Assembly: GCA_937951625.1 (NCBI GenBank)
Contig: CALFBP010000034.1
Span: 37,034-101,033 of the forward strand
Direction: 5' to 3'
Source: an uncultured Thermoguttaceae bacterium
Lineage (GTDB): Bacteria; Planctomycetota; Planctomycetia; Pirellulales; Thermoguttaceae
Length of the DNA: 64,000 nucleotides
Part shown: piece after piece, positions 18,059-26,668 of the stretch
Layout of the letters: each line of letters starts with the position of its first letter
Numbering within the stretch: the stretch's first letter is position 1
Program-made: the position numbers and the translations under genes
The notes under the pieces: model-generated
What the model saw: only the letters and a program-made list of their open reading frames with translations
Database searches by the model: none
What the model was told of the DNA's origin: nothing

Positions 18059-18080
18059 CCATGCCGATTGGACGGCATGG
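18059..18080. promoter_or_regulatory. 8-bp-arm inverted repeat in the nadA leader
   Basis: CCATGCCG, a six-base spacer (ATTGGA) and CGGCATGG form a perfect inverted repeat, 93 bases upstream of the nadA start and 134 bases downstream of the fxsA-like stop. It could be an operator for an NAD-related repressor, or the end of the upstream transcript. The two cannot be told apart by sequence. Confidence 0.4.
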
Positions 18081-18173
18081 CGGGATGACTACCGATCTTC
18101 GCAGGGTGTTCAGAGCGGCGGCGCTTTTGGCCTGCCGTTGCACTCGATCAGCCCCTGACGACACCGCGTTTAT

Positions 18174-18179
18174 ATTATA
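18174..18179 (-). promoter_or_regulatory. Possible -10 box for nadA
   Basis: On the - strand this reads TATAAT within an AT-rich patch that stands out in GC-rich DNA. No good -35 hexamer lies 16-18 bp upstream, so this is a weak call. If it is used, the inverted repeat at 18059-18080 falls in the transcribed leader. Confidence 0.25.
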
Positions 18180-18213
18180 TCCCGCATCGTCTGCCGCGGT
18201 GCGGATCGCCACC

Positions 18214-18684
18214 CTACTTCTCGCCGTCCTCGAAACGGTAAGACCATGACTCCACGTCGATGATCTCGCCTTGGAACCGTTCTCGGTCGTCTTCGCCCAT
18301 CGCCATCACCGACACCGAGCGGATGATCCGCTGGCGAATCGACTGCGAGAGTCGGGCGTAGATCAGACGGCGCAAGGGGGGGATGAGGACGACCAGCGCG
18401 GCGACGTCGCTGAGGATTCCCGGCGAGATGAACAACACGCCAGCGACGAACAGAGCTGCTACGTCAACCAAGGCGTCCAGGGGCGCCGCGCCGTGAACGA
18501 TCCTTTCCGCCGTGGCGCGAGTGCGTCGGGGCCCTGCCCAGCGGATCAAATACCCCCCGATCCCTCCCGCCGCGATCACCGCGGCCATCGCCACTGTCCA
18601 GTGGGTCTGCCACGACAACCACGCCAACGAGGCGAGGTCCAAAAGCGGCACCGCAACGAAAAAAAGCAGCAGCCGTGTTCGCAT
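18214..18684 (-). CDS. FxsA-like membrane protein
   Basis: The protein has 156 residues. It starts LLLFFVAVPLLDLASLAWL, then has a helix ending in the GGIGGYLIRWAGPRR turn, and then a hydrophobic stretch with FVAGVLFISPGILSDVAALV. That is the FxsA signature of LLL-x-PG-x-[LI]-[TS]-D, followed by PPLRRLIYARL. E. coli FxsA is an inner-membrane protein whose overproduction relieves F-plasmid exclusion of phage T7. Its native role is unknown. I chose the ATG at 18684 so the product begins at the first helix. The open frame runs on to 18849, but the extra 55 residues look non-coding. Confidence 0.75.
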   Translation of the reverse strand: MRTRLLLFFVAVPLLDLASLAWLSWQTHWTVAMAAVIAAGGIGGYLIRWAGPRRTRATAERIVHGAAPLDALVDVAALFVAGVLFISPGILSDVAALVVLIPPLRRLIYARLSQSIRQRIIRSVSVMAMGEDDRERFQGEIIDVESWSYRFEDGEK

Positions 18685-19388
18685 CCAAATCAAACAAATC
18701 AGATAACCGAGGCCCCGTAGCCAAGAGCGGCTCTCGTTGAGCCGAAACCCGCCTTCCGCAGCCCTCCGCGCCTGAAATAAAGAATCCTTCTCGCCATCCA
18801 AGGAGCAAGCGCGGGCGAATCGGCTCTGGGCCGAGCCTCGACGCTCCAAAAGTCTAATGTTTCACTGGCTTTCGGAATAGGCAGCGTGAGCATCCAGCCC
18901 GCGGCCCTTTGTCAAGTGGCTTGCGTCCGATAGGGGCCTATGCCCATCGCGTCGAGCGCGTGGTTTATCCCCACCGCGTCGAGCGAGCTAACGAGCCGAG
19001 CAGGCCTTGACTCGATGAGCGACAATTCTGCGGAACAACGCCGTGATCGAGTTCGCATCAAGATCACGGCCCGTCGGCCACGTGGCACCATACTTGCCAT
19101 TTGGGAAAGCTCGTAACGCCTCGGGATCGCCTTGAGTTGACGTTCACGCCACGGATTTCCTATAATTTTGGAAACATGTGTTGTCAAAAATCCGCGATTA
19201 CGTTCCGAAGAGTATCTAAGTGCCCCAAAGTTAGGGTACATGACTCCGAGGACTACGCCAAGATTGTATCCACGGCATGGTGGCGTACCACCATGGAGAC
19301 GGGGTAGTGGGTAAGCGCGAATCGCGTGGCAACGTAATCCTGGATAAGCATAACTGGCGAATTTCACGTTATCGGAAGGAACATCTCC
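18685..19388. other. Intergenic region of about 700 bp
   Basis: No convincing gene is seen between the fxsA-like gene and the SufU-SufS fusion. Near the left side an 11-mer, CGCGTCGAGCG, occurs twice within about 30 bp (from about 18947). The right part has lower GC content, holds the promoter at 19137-19166 and then a leader of about 210 bp. Confidence 0.4.
19137..19166 (+). promoter_or_regulatory. Sigma-70-type promoter upstream of the SufU-SufS gene
   Basis: TTGACG (19137-19142) is separated by 18 bp from TATAAT (19161-19166). It is the best promoter-like pair seen in the window. Transcription should begin near 19173, leaving a leader of about 215 bases before the GTG at 19389. Confidence 0.55.
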
Positions 19389-21191
19389 GTGCCCACTGAA
19401 CAGGAAGACCTTTTGGAAGAACTGGAGGATCGGATCGACGATCACGTCAACGATCCGTACCACCGTGGCCATTGCTCCGACTGCACTCACGCGCACGAAG
19501 GCGAGAATCCGTTGTGCGGGGACCGGATTCGGATGGAGCTGAAAGTCGATGAACATGGAACCATGAAGGAGGTCTGGTTCGACGGCCGGGGGTGCCGAAT
19601 CAGCCAGGCGGCGGCCTCGATGCTGGTCGAGCGTTTTGACGGCCGCTCGGTCGAGGAAGTGAAACAATTCTCGGCCGAGGACATGCTCAAGCTGTTTGGG
19701 GCCCGACTCACTCCCAACCGTCAGAAATGCGTGCTGTTGTCTTGGCGGGTGCTTCAGGCGGCGGTGTACTCTCCGGTCGGTGCGGCAAGTAGCGGCGGGG
19801 AGGCCAACACGATCGCGAACGATTCATCCCAGTCTGTCGCTGGGAAAGACGAGGAGAAGACTCTGCTTCGCGTAGCCGATGGCGAACCGTCAGGCGGTGA
19901 GGCCCACATGACGGCTGAAATACTGCTGGATACCGCAAACCTGCGGGCCGATTTTCCCATCCTCACGCGAAAAGTCCACGGCGATAAACCGCTCGTCTAT
20001 CTGGACAGTGCGGCAAGTTCGCAGCGGCCGCGGCAGGTTATTCAGGCCATGGTGGAGGCCTACGAGAACGATTATGCCAACATCCATCGGGGGATCCACA
20101 CGTTAGCGGAGCGGGCCACGGAGCTGTTTGAGCAGGCCCGATGCAGGGTGTGCCAATTTTTAGGGGCCGCCAGCCCTCGGGAAATCATTTTTACCAGCGG
20201 GGCCACGGCCTCGATCAACCTTGTGGCGCGGAGTTGGGGTGACGCCAACCTCCGGCCCGGCGACGAGATCGTCGTCACCGAAATGGAGCACCATTCGAAT
20301 CTGGTGCCCTGGCACCAGTTGGCCCAGCGCACCGGAGCAGTCATTCGCTGGATCCCGCTGACCGACGACGGCCGTTTGGACTTGAGTGTGCTGGACCATT
20401 TGCTCGGTCCCCGCAGCCGATTGGTCGCCGTGACCGCAGTGTCGAACGTGTTGGGCACGATCAATCCGGTGGAGGAGATCGTCCGCCGGGCACACGAGGT
20501 CGGGGCCGTGGTCCTGGTCGACGGCGCTCAAAGCGTGCCCCATCAGAGGACCAATGTCGCGGCACTGGATTGCGACTTCTTGGCCTTCAGCGGGCATAAG
20601 ATGCTCGGGCCGAGCGGGATTGGTGTCTTGTACGGCAAAGCCGAACTGCTGGAGCGGATGCCACCGTTCCTTGGCGGCGGCGGTATGATCCGCAGCGTCT
20701 GGGTCGATCGCTTCGAGCCTGCGGGCGTGGGGGATGCCGTGGATCCCCACCCCGCCCGATTCGAGGCCGGCACCCCGCCCATCGTCCCAGCCATCGGGTT
20801 GGCAGCGGCCATCGATTACCTCCACTCCGTTGGCCTCGACGCGATTCACCAGCACGAGCGGACGCTGACCCTGCGGGCCCATCGGCTGTTGGGGTCGCTG
20901 CCCGGGCTCCGCATCCTCGGCCCTGATCCCTCTGCAAAAGCGGGAATCGTAAGCTTCGTCCTCGCCGACCCGCAAGGGTGGCCCATCCATGGCCACGACG
21001 TGGCTGAATACCTCGACCGCTGCGGGATCGCGGTTCGGGCTTCGCACCACTGCGCAGAGCCGCTGCACCGCCGCTATGGACTTGACGCCTCGATCCGGGC
21101 CAGCTTCTACTTGTACAACACGCCAGAAGAAATCGAACTTCTGGCCGAAAAGCTGCTTGAGATGCAGCACGCTTTCCAGAAGCGAAAGTAG
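19389..21191 (+). CDS. SufU-like scaffold fused to SufS cysteine desulfurase
   Basis: The protein has 600 residues. Residues 1-128 are an IscU/SufU-type domain with CGD (Cys43), GRGC (Cys69) and QKCVLLSW (Cys114). Two more cysteines (Cys29, Cys32) precede Cys43. The 45-residue Cys69-Cys114 spacing is IscU-like, without the usual SufU insertion, while the Lys before Cys114 is SufU-like. A linker spans about 129-173. Residues 174-600 are a group II cysteine desulfurase that takes sulfur from cysteine using PLP. PLP-binding Lys404 is in FSGHKMLG and catalytic Cys555 is in RASHHCAEP. GGAAGGA lies eight bases before the GTG start. An internal ATG at 19908 could give a separate SufS. The fusion joins sulfur donor and acceptor in Fe-S cluster assembly. 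Confidence 0.9.
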   Translation: MPTEQEDLLEELEDRIDDHVNDPYHRGHCSDCTHAHEGENPLCGDRIRMELKVDEHGTMKEVWFDGRGCRISQAAASMLVERFDGRSVEEVKQFSAEDMLKLFGARLTPNRQKCVLLSWRVLQAAVYSPVGAASSGGEANTIANDSSQSVAGKDEEKTLLRVADGEPSGGEAHMTAEILLDTANLRADFPILTRKVHGDKPLVYLDSAASSQRPRQVIQAMVEAYENDYANIHRGIHTLAERATELFEQARCRVCQFLGAASPREIIFTSGATASINLVARSWGDANLRPGDEIVVTEMEHHSNLVPWHQLAQRTGAVIRWIPLTDDGRLDLSVLDHLLGPRSRLVAVTAVSNVLGTINPVEEIVRRAHEVGAVVLVDGAQSVPHQRTNVAALDCDFLAFSGHKMLGPSGIGVLYGKAELLERMPPFLGGGGMIRSVWVDRFEPAGVGDAVDPHPARFEAGTPPIVPAIGLAAAIDYLHSVGLDAIHQHERTLTLRAHRLLGSLPGLRILGPDPSAKAGIVSFVLADPQGWPIHGHDVAEYLDRCGIAVRASHHCAEPLHRRYGLDASIRASFYLYNTPEEIELLAEKLLEMQHAFQKRK

Positions 21192-21224
21192 CAACCGACG
21201 ACGCGGGAAAACGGAAGACGCACG

Positions 21225-22124
21225 ATGTTGGCTCGGCTCGCGCCGCGTGCTCTCGTTCGCTGGGGCGTGGCGGTCCTTCTCCTGGGGTCGGGCGGATCTT
21301 TCGCTTGGGCCGGCCAGTCGCGATTCACCCAGGCCGATTACCAGCGACACGCCGCGGAGCTACGTCAGAGGCTTCCGGGGCCAGGGTTCACGGTGGTGAT
21401 CGAACCGCCCTTCGTGATCGCCGGCGATGAACCAGCGGAAGTCGTTCGCCAACATTGCCAACAGACGATCCGCTGGGCCGTCGAGCGCTTTAAACAGGCG
21501 TACTTCTCCGCGGACCCGACGGAAATCATCGACATCTGGCTTTTCCGCGACCAGGAAAGTTACGCCAGGCATTGCCAAGCGTTGTTCGGCCAGACGCCGA
21601 AGAGTCCTTATGGGTTCTTCAGCCCTTCGGACCGCGCCCTGGCGATCAACATGGCTACCGGTGGAGGTTCGCTCGTTCACGAAATCGTCCACGCCTTCAT
21701 GGCCGCCAATTTCCCGGCTTGTCCGCCCTGGTTCAACGAGGGGTTGGCCTCGCTTTACGAGCAAGCGTCCGAGCGCGGGGGAGCGATCGTCGGGCTGACT
21801 AATTGGCGGCTGGCCGGACTCCAGCGGGCCATTCGGGAAAAAAAGCTCGATTCGTTCCACCGCCTCTTCACGATGGACGAGCGGGAGTTCTATGGCGACT
21901 CGCAACAGACCAACTATGCCCAGGCCCGATACCTCTGCTATTATCTCCAGGAGCAGGGACTCTTGCGGACGTTCTATCACCGCTTCCGGGCCAACCAAAA
22001 GGCCGATCCCAGTGGATGTCGCACGCTGCAAGAGGTCCTGCAACTGAAAGATCTGGAGGGCTTTCAACGAGTTTGGGAAGCCTGGGTGTTGGGACTGAGG
22101 TTCCCAGAGGGAGTGCGGCCATGA
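21225..22124 (+). CDS. Secreted gluzincin-type metallopeptidase-like protein
   Basis: The protein has 299 residues. A signal peptide ends near AWA-G (about residue 29). The zinc site is HEIVH at 152-156 with NEG Glu172, the HExxH...E layout of gluzincins (the M1/M48/MA-like clan, similar to planctomycete DUF1570-type proteins). The motif includes the catalytic Glu153, so activity is plausible. The substrate is unknown and the protein should be periplasmic or extracellular. Its stop overlaps the start of the alanine dehydrogenase gene (ATGA at 22121-22124), so the two are cotranscribed, though no functional link is obvious. Confidence 0.75.
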   Translation: MLARLAPRALVRWGVAVLLLGSGGSFAWAGQSRFTQADYQRHAAELRQRLPGPGFTVVIEPPFVIAGDEPAEVVRQHCQQTIRWAVERFKQAYFSADPTEIIDIWLFRDQESYARHCQALFGQTPKSPYGFFSPSDRALAINMATGGGSLVHEIVHAFMAANFPACPPWFNEGLASLYEQASERGGAIVGLTNWRLAGLQRAIREKKLDSFHRLFTMDEREFYGDSQQTNYAQARYLCYYLQEQGLLRTFYHRFRANQKADPSGCRTLQEVLQLKDLEGFQRVWEAWVLGLRFPEGVRP

Positions 22125-23230
22125 TCGTCGGGGTGCCGCGGGAGATCAAGCGGGACGAATACCGGGTCGGACTGTTGCCGATCGGGGTGGAGGAATTGGT
22201 TCGGGCGGGGCATCGGGTCCTCGTCGAGGCGGGGGCGGGACTGGGCTCCGGCATCGCCGACCACGAGTACCTCCGCTACGGCGCGGAACTCGTCCCCGGA
22301 CCCGATCGCATCTACGGCGAAGCCGACCTGATCGTCAAAGTCAAAGAGCCCCAGCCCGAGGAAATCCCCCGCCTTCGGCGTGGTCAGGTGGTGTTCGCCT
22401 ATTTCCACTTCGCCGCGGATCGCCAACTGACTGAGGCCATCCTTCAATCGGGCTGCGTGGCCGTGGCCTATGAAACGCTGCGCGACGAGCGCGGCCGATT
22501 GCCACTGCTGACCCCCATGAGCGAAGTGGCCGGGCGGATGAGCATCCAGGAAGGGGCGAAATATCTGGAGCGGCCGCAGATGGGCCGGGGCATCTTGTTG
22601 GGCGGGGTCCCTGGCGTGGCCCCCGCTCATATCGCCATCCTCGGCGGCGGTGTGGTCGGCTCGAATGCCGCCAAGGTGGCCGCCGGATTCGGGGCGAGCG
22701 TGGCCTTGATGGATGTGGATTTGGACCGACTCCGCTATCTCGACGACGTGATGCCCCCCAACGTCACCGTGCTGTTCAGCGATCGGCACACCATCCGCGA
22801 GCAGCTCCGCCAGGCCGACCTCGTCATTGGGGCGGTCCTCGTGCCCGGTGCCCGCGCCCCCGTCCTCATCGACAAGGACGACCTCCGCTTGATGAAGCCG
22901 GGAAGCGTGATCATCGACGTGGCGATCGACCAGGGCGGTTGCGTGGCCACGAGCCGCCCCACCACCCACAGCAATCCTACCTTCGTCGTCGACGATGTCG
23001 TCCATTACTGCGTGACGAACATGCCTGGGGCCGTGGGCCGCACCAGCACCTACGCCTTGTGCAACGCCACATTTCCCTGGGCCTTGCGCATCGCTTCGCG
23101 GGGCATCCTCCAGGCCGCGGAGGACTTCCCTCCCATTGCCCGAGCGATTAATCTGTTTCAAGGCTCCGTGACCAACCAGGCCGTGGCGGCCACTTTTGAT
23201 TTGCCGTATGATCCTAGGTTCCAACGTTAG
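22121..23230 (+). CDS. ald: Alanine dehydrogenase
   Basis: This NAD-dependent enzyme interconverts L-alanine with pyruvate and ammonia. The protein has 369 residues, the usual length. It shows GVPREIKRDEYRVGL at the start, VKVKEPQ (the substrate-contacting Lys), YFHFAAD (the His; most homologues have HLA here), and the Rossmann run AILGGGVVGSNAAKVAAGFG with VALMDVD. The C-terminus has PGAVGRTSTYALCNAT, typical of the family. I chose the ATG at 22121, which overlaps the preceding stop. The open frame extends to 21803 in another gene's coding region and is not used. Confidence 0.95.
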   Translation: MIVGVPREIKRDEYRVGLLPIGVEELVRAGHRVLVEAGAGLGSGIADHEYLRYGAELVPGPDRIYGEADLIVKVKEPQPEEIPRLRRGQVVFAYFHFAADRQLTEAILQSGCVAVAYETLRDERGRLPLLTPMSEVAGRMSIQEGAKYLERPQMGRGILLGGVPGVAPAHIAILGGGVVGSNAAKVAAGFGASVALMDVDLDRLRYLDDVMPPNVTVLFSDRHTIREQLRQADLVIGAVLVPGARAPVLIDKDDLRLMKPGSVIIDVAIDQGGCVATSRPTTHSNPTFVVDDVVHYCVTNMPGAVGRTSTYALCNATFPWALRIASRGILQAAEDFPPIARAINLFQGSVTNQAVAATFDLPYDPRFQR

Positions 23231-23362
23231 CGGCCCGTTGGCGGTTCAGGTCCTGGAACCATCGATCAACGGCAATTCGCGTGGGGGGCTTGTCGCCACG
23301 GGAAGCGTTTGGTGCGCGAGTGGGGAATCCCGGTGGGAACCTTTGCACGAGGGCAAGAGGCC

Positions 23363-23893
23363 ATGACAGATCAGCCTGTGCCCCTGGTGGGCATCGTCAT
23401 GGGGAGCGACAGTGATTGGCCGCACGTTAGCGGGGCGGCCACCGCCTTGGAGGAATTCGCCGTGGCTTACGAGGCCCGGGTGATGAGTGCTCATCGCACC
23501 CCTGATCTCGTCCAAGAATATGCCGCGACGGCGGCCGATCGGGGGCTCCGCGTGTTGATTGCAGCGGCCGGAGGGGCGGCCCATCTGGCTGGCGTCATCG
23601 CCGCTCATACCGTGTTGCCCGTCATCGGCATTCCCGTGCCCACCAACCTGGCCGGCGGCTTGGATTCGCTGCTTTCCATGGTGCAGATGCCGGGCGATGT
23701 GCCGGTGGCCACGGTGGGCGCGAACGCCGGCGGGCCGAGGAACGCCGGGCTTCTCGCCGTCGAAATCCTCGCAGTGTCTGACGAACGCCTCCGCGCGAAG
23801 CTTGCGGCCTTCAAGCAGCGGCTGCGTGAAAAGGTCGTGGTCCGCGACGCCGCCTTCCAGCAAACCCTCCGCGGCGAACGGAAGCGGACGTAA
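23363..23893 (+). CDS. purE: N5-carboxyaminoimidazole ribonucleotide mutase
   Basis: PurE shifts the carboxyl group of N5-CAIR to give CAIR in purine synthesis. The protein has 176 residues. It has GIVMGSDSDWP, the SAHRTPD catalytic histidine segment, AAAGGAAHLAGVIAAHT and PVPTNLAGGLDSLLSMVQMP, all family marks. The class I enzyme normally works with PurK, which is not in the window. I chose the ATG at 23363. An in-frame GTG at 23309 would add 18 residues. The C-terminal tail of about 20 residues is Arg/Lys-rich. A hairpin at 23902-23924 separates it from mtnA. Confidence 0.93.
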   Translation: MTDQPVPLVGIVMGSDSDWPHVSGAATALEEFAVAYEARVMSAHRTPDLVQEYAATAADRGLRVLIAAAGGAAHLAGVIAAHTVLPVIGIPVPTNLAGGLDSLLSMVQMPGDVPVATVGANAGGPRNAGLLAVEILAVSDERLRAKLAAFKQRLREKVVVRDAAFQQTLRGERKRT

Positions 23894-23901
23894 AGGCCGT
23901 G

Positions 23902-23924
23902 GCGCCGGCTTCGCTGGCCGGCGC
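23902..23924. terminator. GC-rich hairpin between purE and mtnA
   Basis: GCGCCGGC, a seven-base loop (TTCGCTG) and GCCGGCGC form a perfect 8-bp stem, nine bases after the purE stop and 15 bases before the mtnA start. There is no T-run. A likely ribosome-binding GAGGAG (23925-23930) begins one base after the stem, so the hairpin could affect mtnA translation. Confidence 0.4.
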
Positions 23925-23938
23925 GAGGAGAGTCCCGG

Positions 23939-25006
23939 ATGATTGCCCTTCCCGAGGATTTGGCCACGCTCCGCTGGATCGGCGGGGTGGACGGCTACTT
24001 GGACTTGATCGACCAGACGCGACTGCCCACCGAATTCGTTCGCGTGGTCTGCCGCGACGTGGAGACGGTTTGGGAGGCCATCAAGAGCTTGCGTGTCCGC
24101 GGCGCGCCGGCCATCGGCGTGGCCGCGGCCTATGGGGTGTGCTTGGGTTTGCAACCCGTCGCCTCGGCCACGCCGGAGGCGTTTTTGGAACGCCTGGACT
24201 ATGTGATCGACTACCTCGGCTCCAGCCGACCCACGGCGGTGAACCTCTTTTGGGCCATGGAACGATTGCGGCGAGTGGCGCAGAAGCGTAGCGGGCGTCG
24301 ATCCCCCGGGGCCTTGCTGGCCGATCTGCTCGCCGAGGCCCGACTGATCCACGAAGAGGACCGGCAGATGTGTCGGGCGATCGGCGAACACGGCGCGGCA
24401 TTGCTCGCCGATGGCCAGGGCGTGTTGACCCATTGCAACGCCGGGGCCTTGGCCACCGCGGACTATGGCACGGCGTTGGCGGTGATTTACACGGCGGTCG
24501 AATCTGGCAAAAAGGTCCACGTCTACGCCGACGAGACGCGACCGCTCTTGCAAGGGGCCCGACTCACCGCCTGGGAACTTCAACAGCGAGGCGTGCCCGT
24601 CACCCTGATCTGCGACAACATGGCGGCCCAGGTGATGCGCGAGGGCCGGGTGCAGGCGGTGGTGGTCGGCGCGGACCGGATCGCGGCCAACGGCGACGTG
24701 GCTAATAAAATCGGCACCTACGGGTTGGCCGTGTTGGCCGCTGCCCACGACATCCCCTTCTACGTGGCCGCGCCTACCAGCACCTTCGACCTGGCCATTG
24801 CCTCGGGCGAGGCGATTCCCATCGAACAGCGTGATCCCCGGGAAATCACCCACGGCTTTGGACGTCAGACAGCGCCCGACGGGGTTTCGGTCTACAACCC
24901 GGCCTTCGACGTCACCCCCGCGCGGCTCATCAAGGCCCTGATTTGCGAGCGCGGCGTGATCCAGCCGGTGACCGCCGAGCGGATCGCCGCCGTGGTCTCC
25001 GCCTGA
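23939..25006 (+). CDS. mtnA: S-methyl-5-thioribose-1-phosphate isomerase
   Basis: MtnA converts methylthioribose 1-phosphate to methylthioribulose 1-phosphate in methionine salvage. The protein has 355 residues. Family marks are VRGAPAIGVAAAYG, RPTAVNLFWAMERL, THCNAGALATADYG with catalytic Cys166, and GADRIAANGDVANKIGTY with catalytic Asp246. The C-terminus has FDVTP, where substrate-binding residues sit. The fold is shared with eIF2B-type proteins, but the Cys/Asp pair supports the isomerase. No other methionine-salvage gene is nearby. Confidence 0.95.
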   Translation: MIALPEDLATLRWIGGVDGYLDLIDQTRLPTEFVRVVCRDVETVWEAIKSLRVRGAPAIGVAAAYGVCLGLQPVASATPEAFLERLDYVIDYLGSSRPTAVNLFWAMERLRRVAQKRSGRRSPGALLADLLAEARLIHEEDRQMCRAIGEHGAALLADGQGVLTHCNAGALATADYGTALAVIYTAVESGKKVHVYADETRPLLQGARLTAWELQQRGVPVTLICDNMAAQVMREGRVQAVVVGADRIAANGDVANKIGTYGLAVLAAAHDIPFYVAAPTSTFDLAIASGEAIPIEQRDPREITHGFGRQTAPDGVSVYNPAFDVTPARLIKALICERGVIQPVTAERIAAVVSA

Positions 25007-25179
25007 CGATCGAAATTCGCGTGGCGGATTGCCGTCCGCGTCGCGGCCGGGGAGAAAGAGAGGGAGCCAATCTCCCTTGACCGTTCAATGCCTCTGGCAA
25101 GTCGAGGGCGAACAACTTACAATCGGCGGCGAAGTGGGGTTCGATCCGGGGGCACTTTCAACAAGGAGACCCGACCGTG

Positions 25180-25461
25180 ATGACGTTCGTGATGTTCGGC
25201 AAGTACACGATCGAAGGTTTGAAGGGAATGAGCGCCGAGCGAACCGCCAGCGCCGTCGACGTCATCAAGCAATGCGGCGGCAAAGTTGAGCAGATGTTCG
25301 CTACCCTGGGCGAGCACGACCTGGTGTTCGTGCTTTCTTTCCCATCGCTGGAGGACGCGATGAAGTGTTCGGTGGTCCTCACGCGAATGACGGGCATCGC
25401 CTTCACCACGGCCCCGGCAGTGCCCGTGGAGAAGTTCGACCAGATGATGTCGGGAATCTGA
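25180..25461 (+). CDS. GYD domain protein
   Basis: The protein has 93 residues and is a small single-domain protein of the GYD family (YTIEGLKGM start, GGKVEQMFATLGEHDLVFVL core, and an AFTTAPAVPVEKF end). The fold is a ferredoxin-like dimer of unknown role. The name-giving Gly-Tyr-Asp is replaced here by LGEHD. AAGGAG at 25163-25168 serves either the ATG at 25180 or the GTG at 25177. It lies between mtnA and the URO-D-family gene, all on the + strand. Confidence 0.8.
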   Translation: MTFVMFGKYTIEGLKGMSAERTASAVDVIKQCGGKVEQMFATLGEHDLVFVLSFPSLEDAMKCSVVLTRMTGIAFTTAPAVPVEKFDQMMSGI

Positions 25462-25576
25462 TCGACAACACCTGCTCACGGAAACGGTGCGGTCGCCGCG
25501 CGGCGATCAAGAGCGGAGATGCTGCGCCTCGGGGATGGCCGCACGTGGAGCTTTGTTTACGTGCCGGGAAAGGGTC

Positions 25577-26668
25577 ATGAGTAATCTTGCCTACAAACCA
25601 GGGCTTCGCGACGTCATTCGACGCCTGGAAAAGCTCCAGTCACGTCAGGCGATGGATCAGATCTTCGCCTCGGTCAGCGTTCCCTCGGCGGCGCTGGAAG
25701 AGTTCGGCCGTCGCTACCGCGAGGGGTTCTGCGACTATCCCGACCCGCGGGAACGCATCGCCTTTTGGGATCGATTTTTCGCCGAGCGGGCAGCGATCGA
25801 GGACGATTCGATTCCCTGCGCTTATTTGAGCGAGATGGACCAGGGGCTCTATGGCGGCCTGTTGGGCGGGAGCGTGCAGTTCATGGCCCATCCGGAGAAT
25901 GGATGGATTTCCTCGATGGTCGCGCCGCTGCTGAACGACTGGTCGGAGTTCGACCGGCTCCATTTCGATCCCAACCACGAGTGGTTCGAACGCTATCGCC
26001 AGCAGCTTCGGATCTTCGTCGAGGGCGCCCAGGGCAAATTCGCGGTGAGTCATTTCATCCTCATCGACGGGCTGAACTTCGTTTTCGAATTGGTCGGCGC
26101 GACACAAGCCTATATGAGTTTGCTCGAGCAGCCGGAGATGGTGCGGCGGGCGATCGAGTTGGCCTTCGAGTTGAACGTGGCCGTGCAACAGACCTTTTTC
26201 GATCACGTCCCGTTGCTCGAAGGCGGCACGGCCAGCAACATGGCCCAGTGGATCCCTGGCCGCATCGTCTCCGAAAGCGTGGACCCGTTCCACATGACTT
26301 CGGTCGAATACTTCGAGACCTGGGGACGCGAGCCGGCGCAGCGGATCTTCGACCGCTTCGATGGCGGGGTGGTGCATATCCACGGCAACGGGCGGCACTT
26401 GCTGGAGGTGGTTTCGACGCTCCGGGGATTGAAGGCCATGTACCTGGGCGACGACAAGGGGTTCCCAGCGGCCTTTGACATCCTTCCAGAACTCCGTGCC
26501 CGCACCGGCGACATCCCCTTGGTGCTGGCCGTCGAGTATCCCCGCTTTGCCGACAAATTGGCCCGCCACGAGCTGGTCGGCGGCGTGTTCTACAAAGTCA
26601 GCGACGTTCCCGACGTCGCCACGGCCAACCGGCTGATGGAAAAAGTCCGGGCCTACCGCACTGGTTGA
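25577..26668 (+). CDS. Uroporphyrinogen decarboxylase (URO-D) family protein
   Basis: The protein has 363 residues. It has a URO-D-type TIM barrel with no HemE-type start, so it is more likely a corrinoid methyltransferase-like or uncharacterised relative than the heme enzyme. Visible marks are an SHFILIDGLNFVFELVGA segment, a HIHGNGRHLLEVV strand near residue 265 (often a substrate or metal-binding His in this family) and a C-terminal VFYKVSDVPDVATANRLMEKV. The heme enzyme's N-terminal RQAGR motif is absent. I chose the ATG at 25577, which has GGGAAAGGG upstream. The open frame runs back to 25487. Confidence 0.75.
   Translation: MSNLAYKPGLRDVIRRLEKLQSRQAMDQIFASVSVPSAALEEFGRRYREGFCDYPDPRERIAFWDRFFAERAAIEDDSIPCAYLSEMDQGLYGGLLGGSVQFMAHPENGWISSMVAPLLNDWSEFDRLHFDPNHEWFERYRQQLRIFVEGAQGKFAVSHFILIDGLNFVFELVGATQAYMSLLEQPEMVRRAIELAFELNVAVQQTFFDHVPLLEGGTASNMAQWIPGRIVSESVDPFHMTSVEYFETWGREPAQRIFDRFDGGVVHIHGNGRHLLEVVSTLRGLKAMYLGDDKGFPAAFDILPELRARTGDIPLVLAVEYPRFADKLARHELVGGVFYKVSDVPDVATANRLMEKVRAYRTG

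Noticed and set aside
18849..19667. Open frames in the 18685-19388 gap, including a 68-residue + frame at 19101-19307
   Set aside because: The promoter pair lies in this stretch, and none of the frames shows a domain or a good ribosome-binding site.
23246..24853. A 535-residue - strand frame over purE and mtnA
   Set aside because: It overlaps two certain enzymes and has antisense-type composition.
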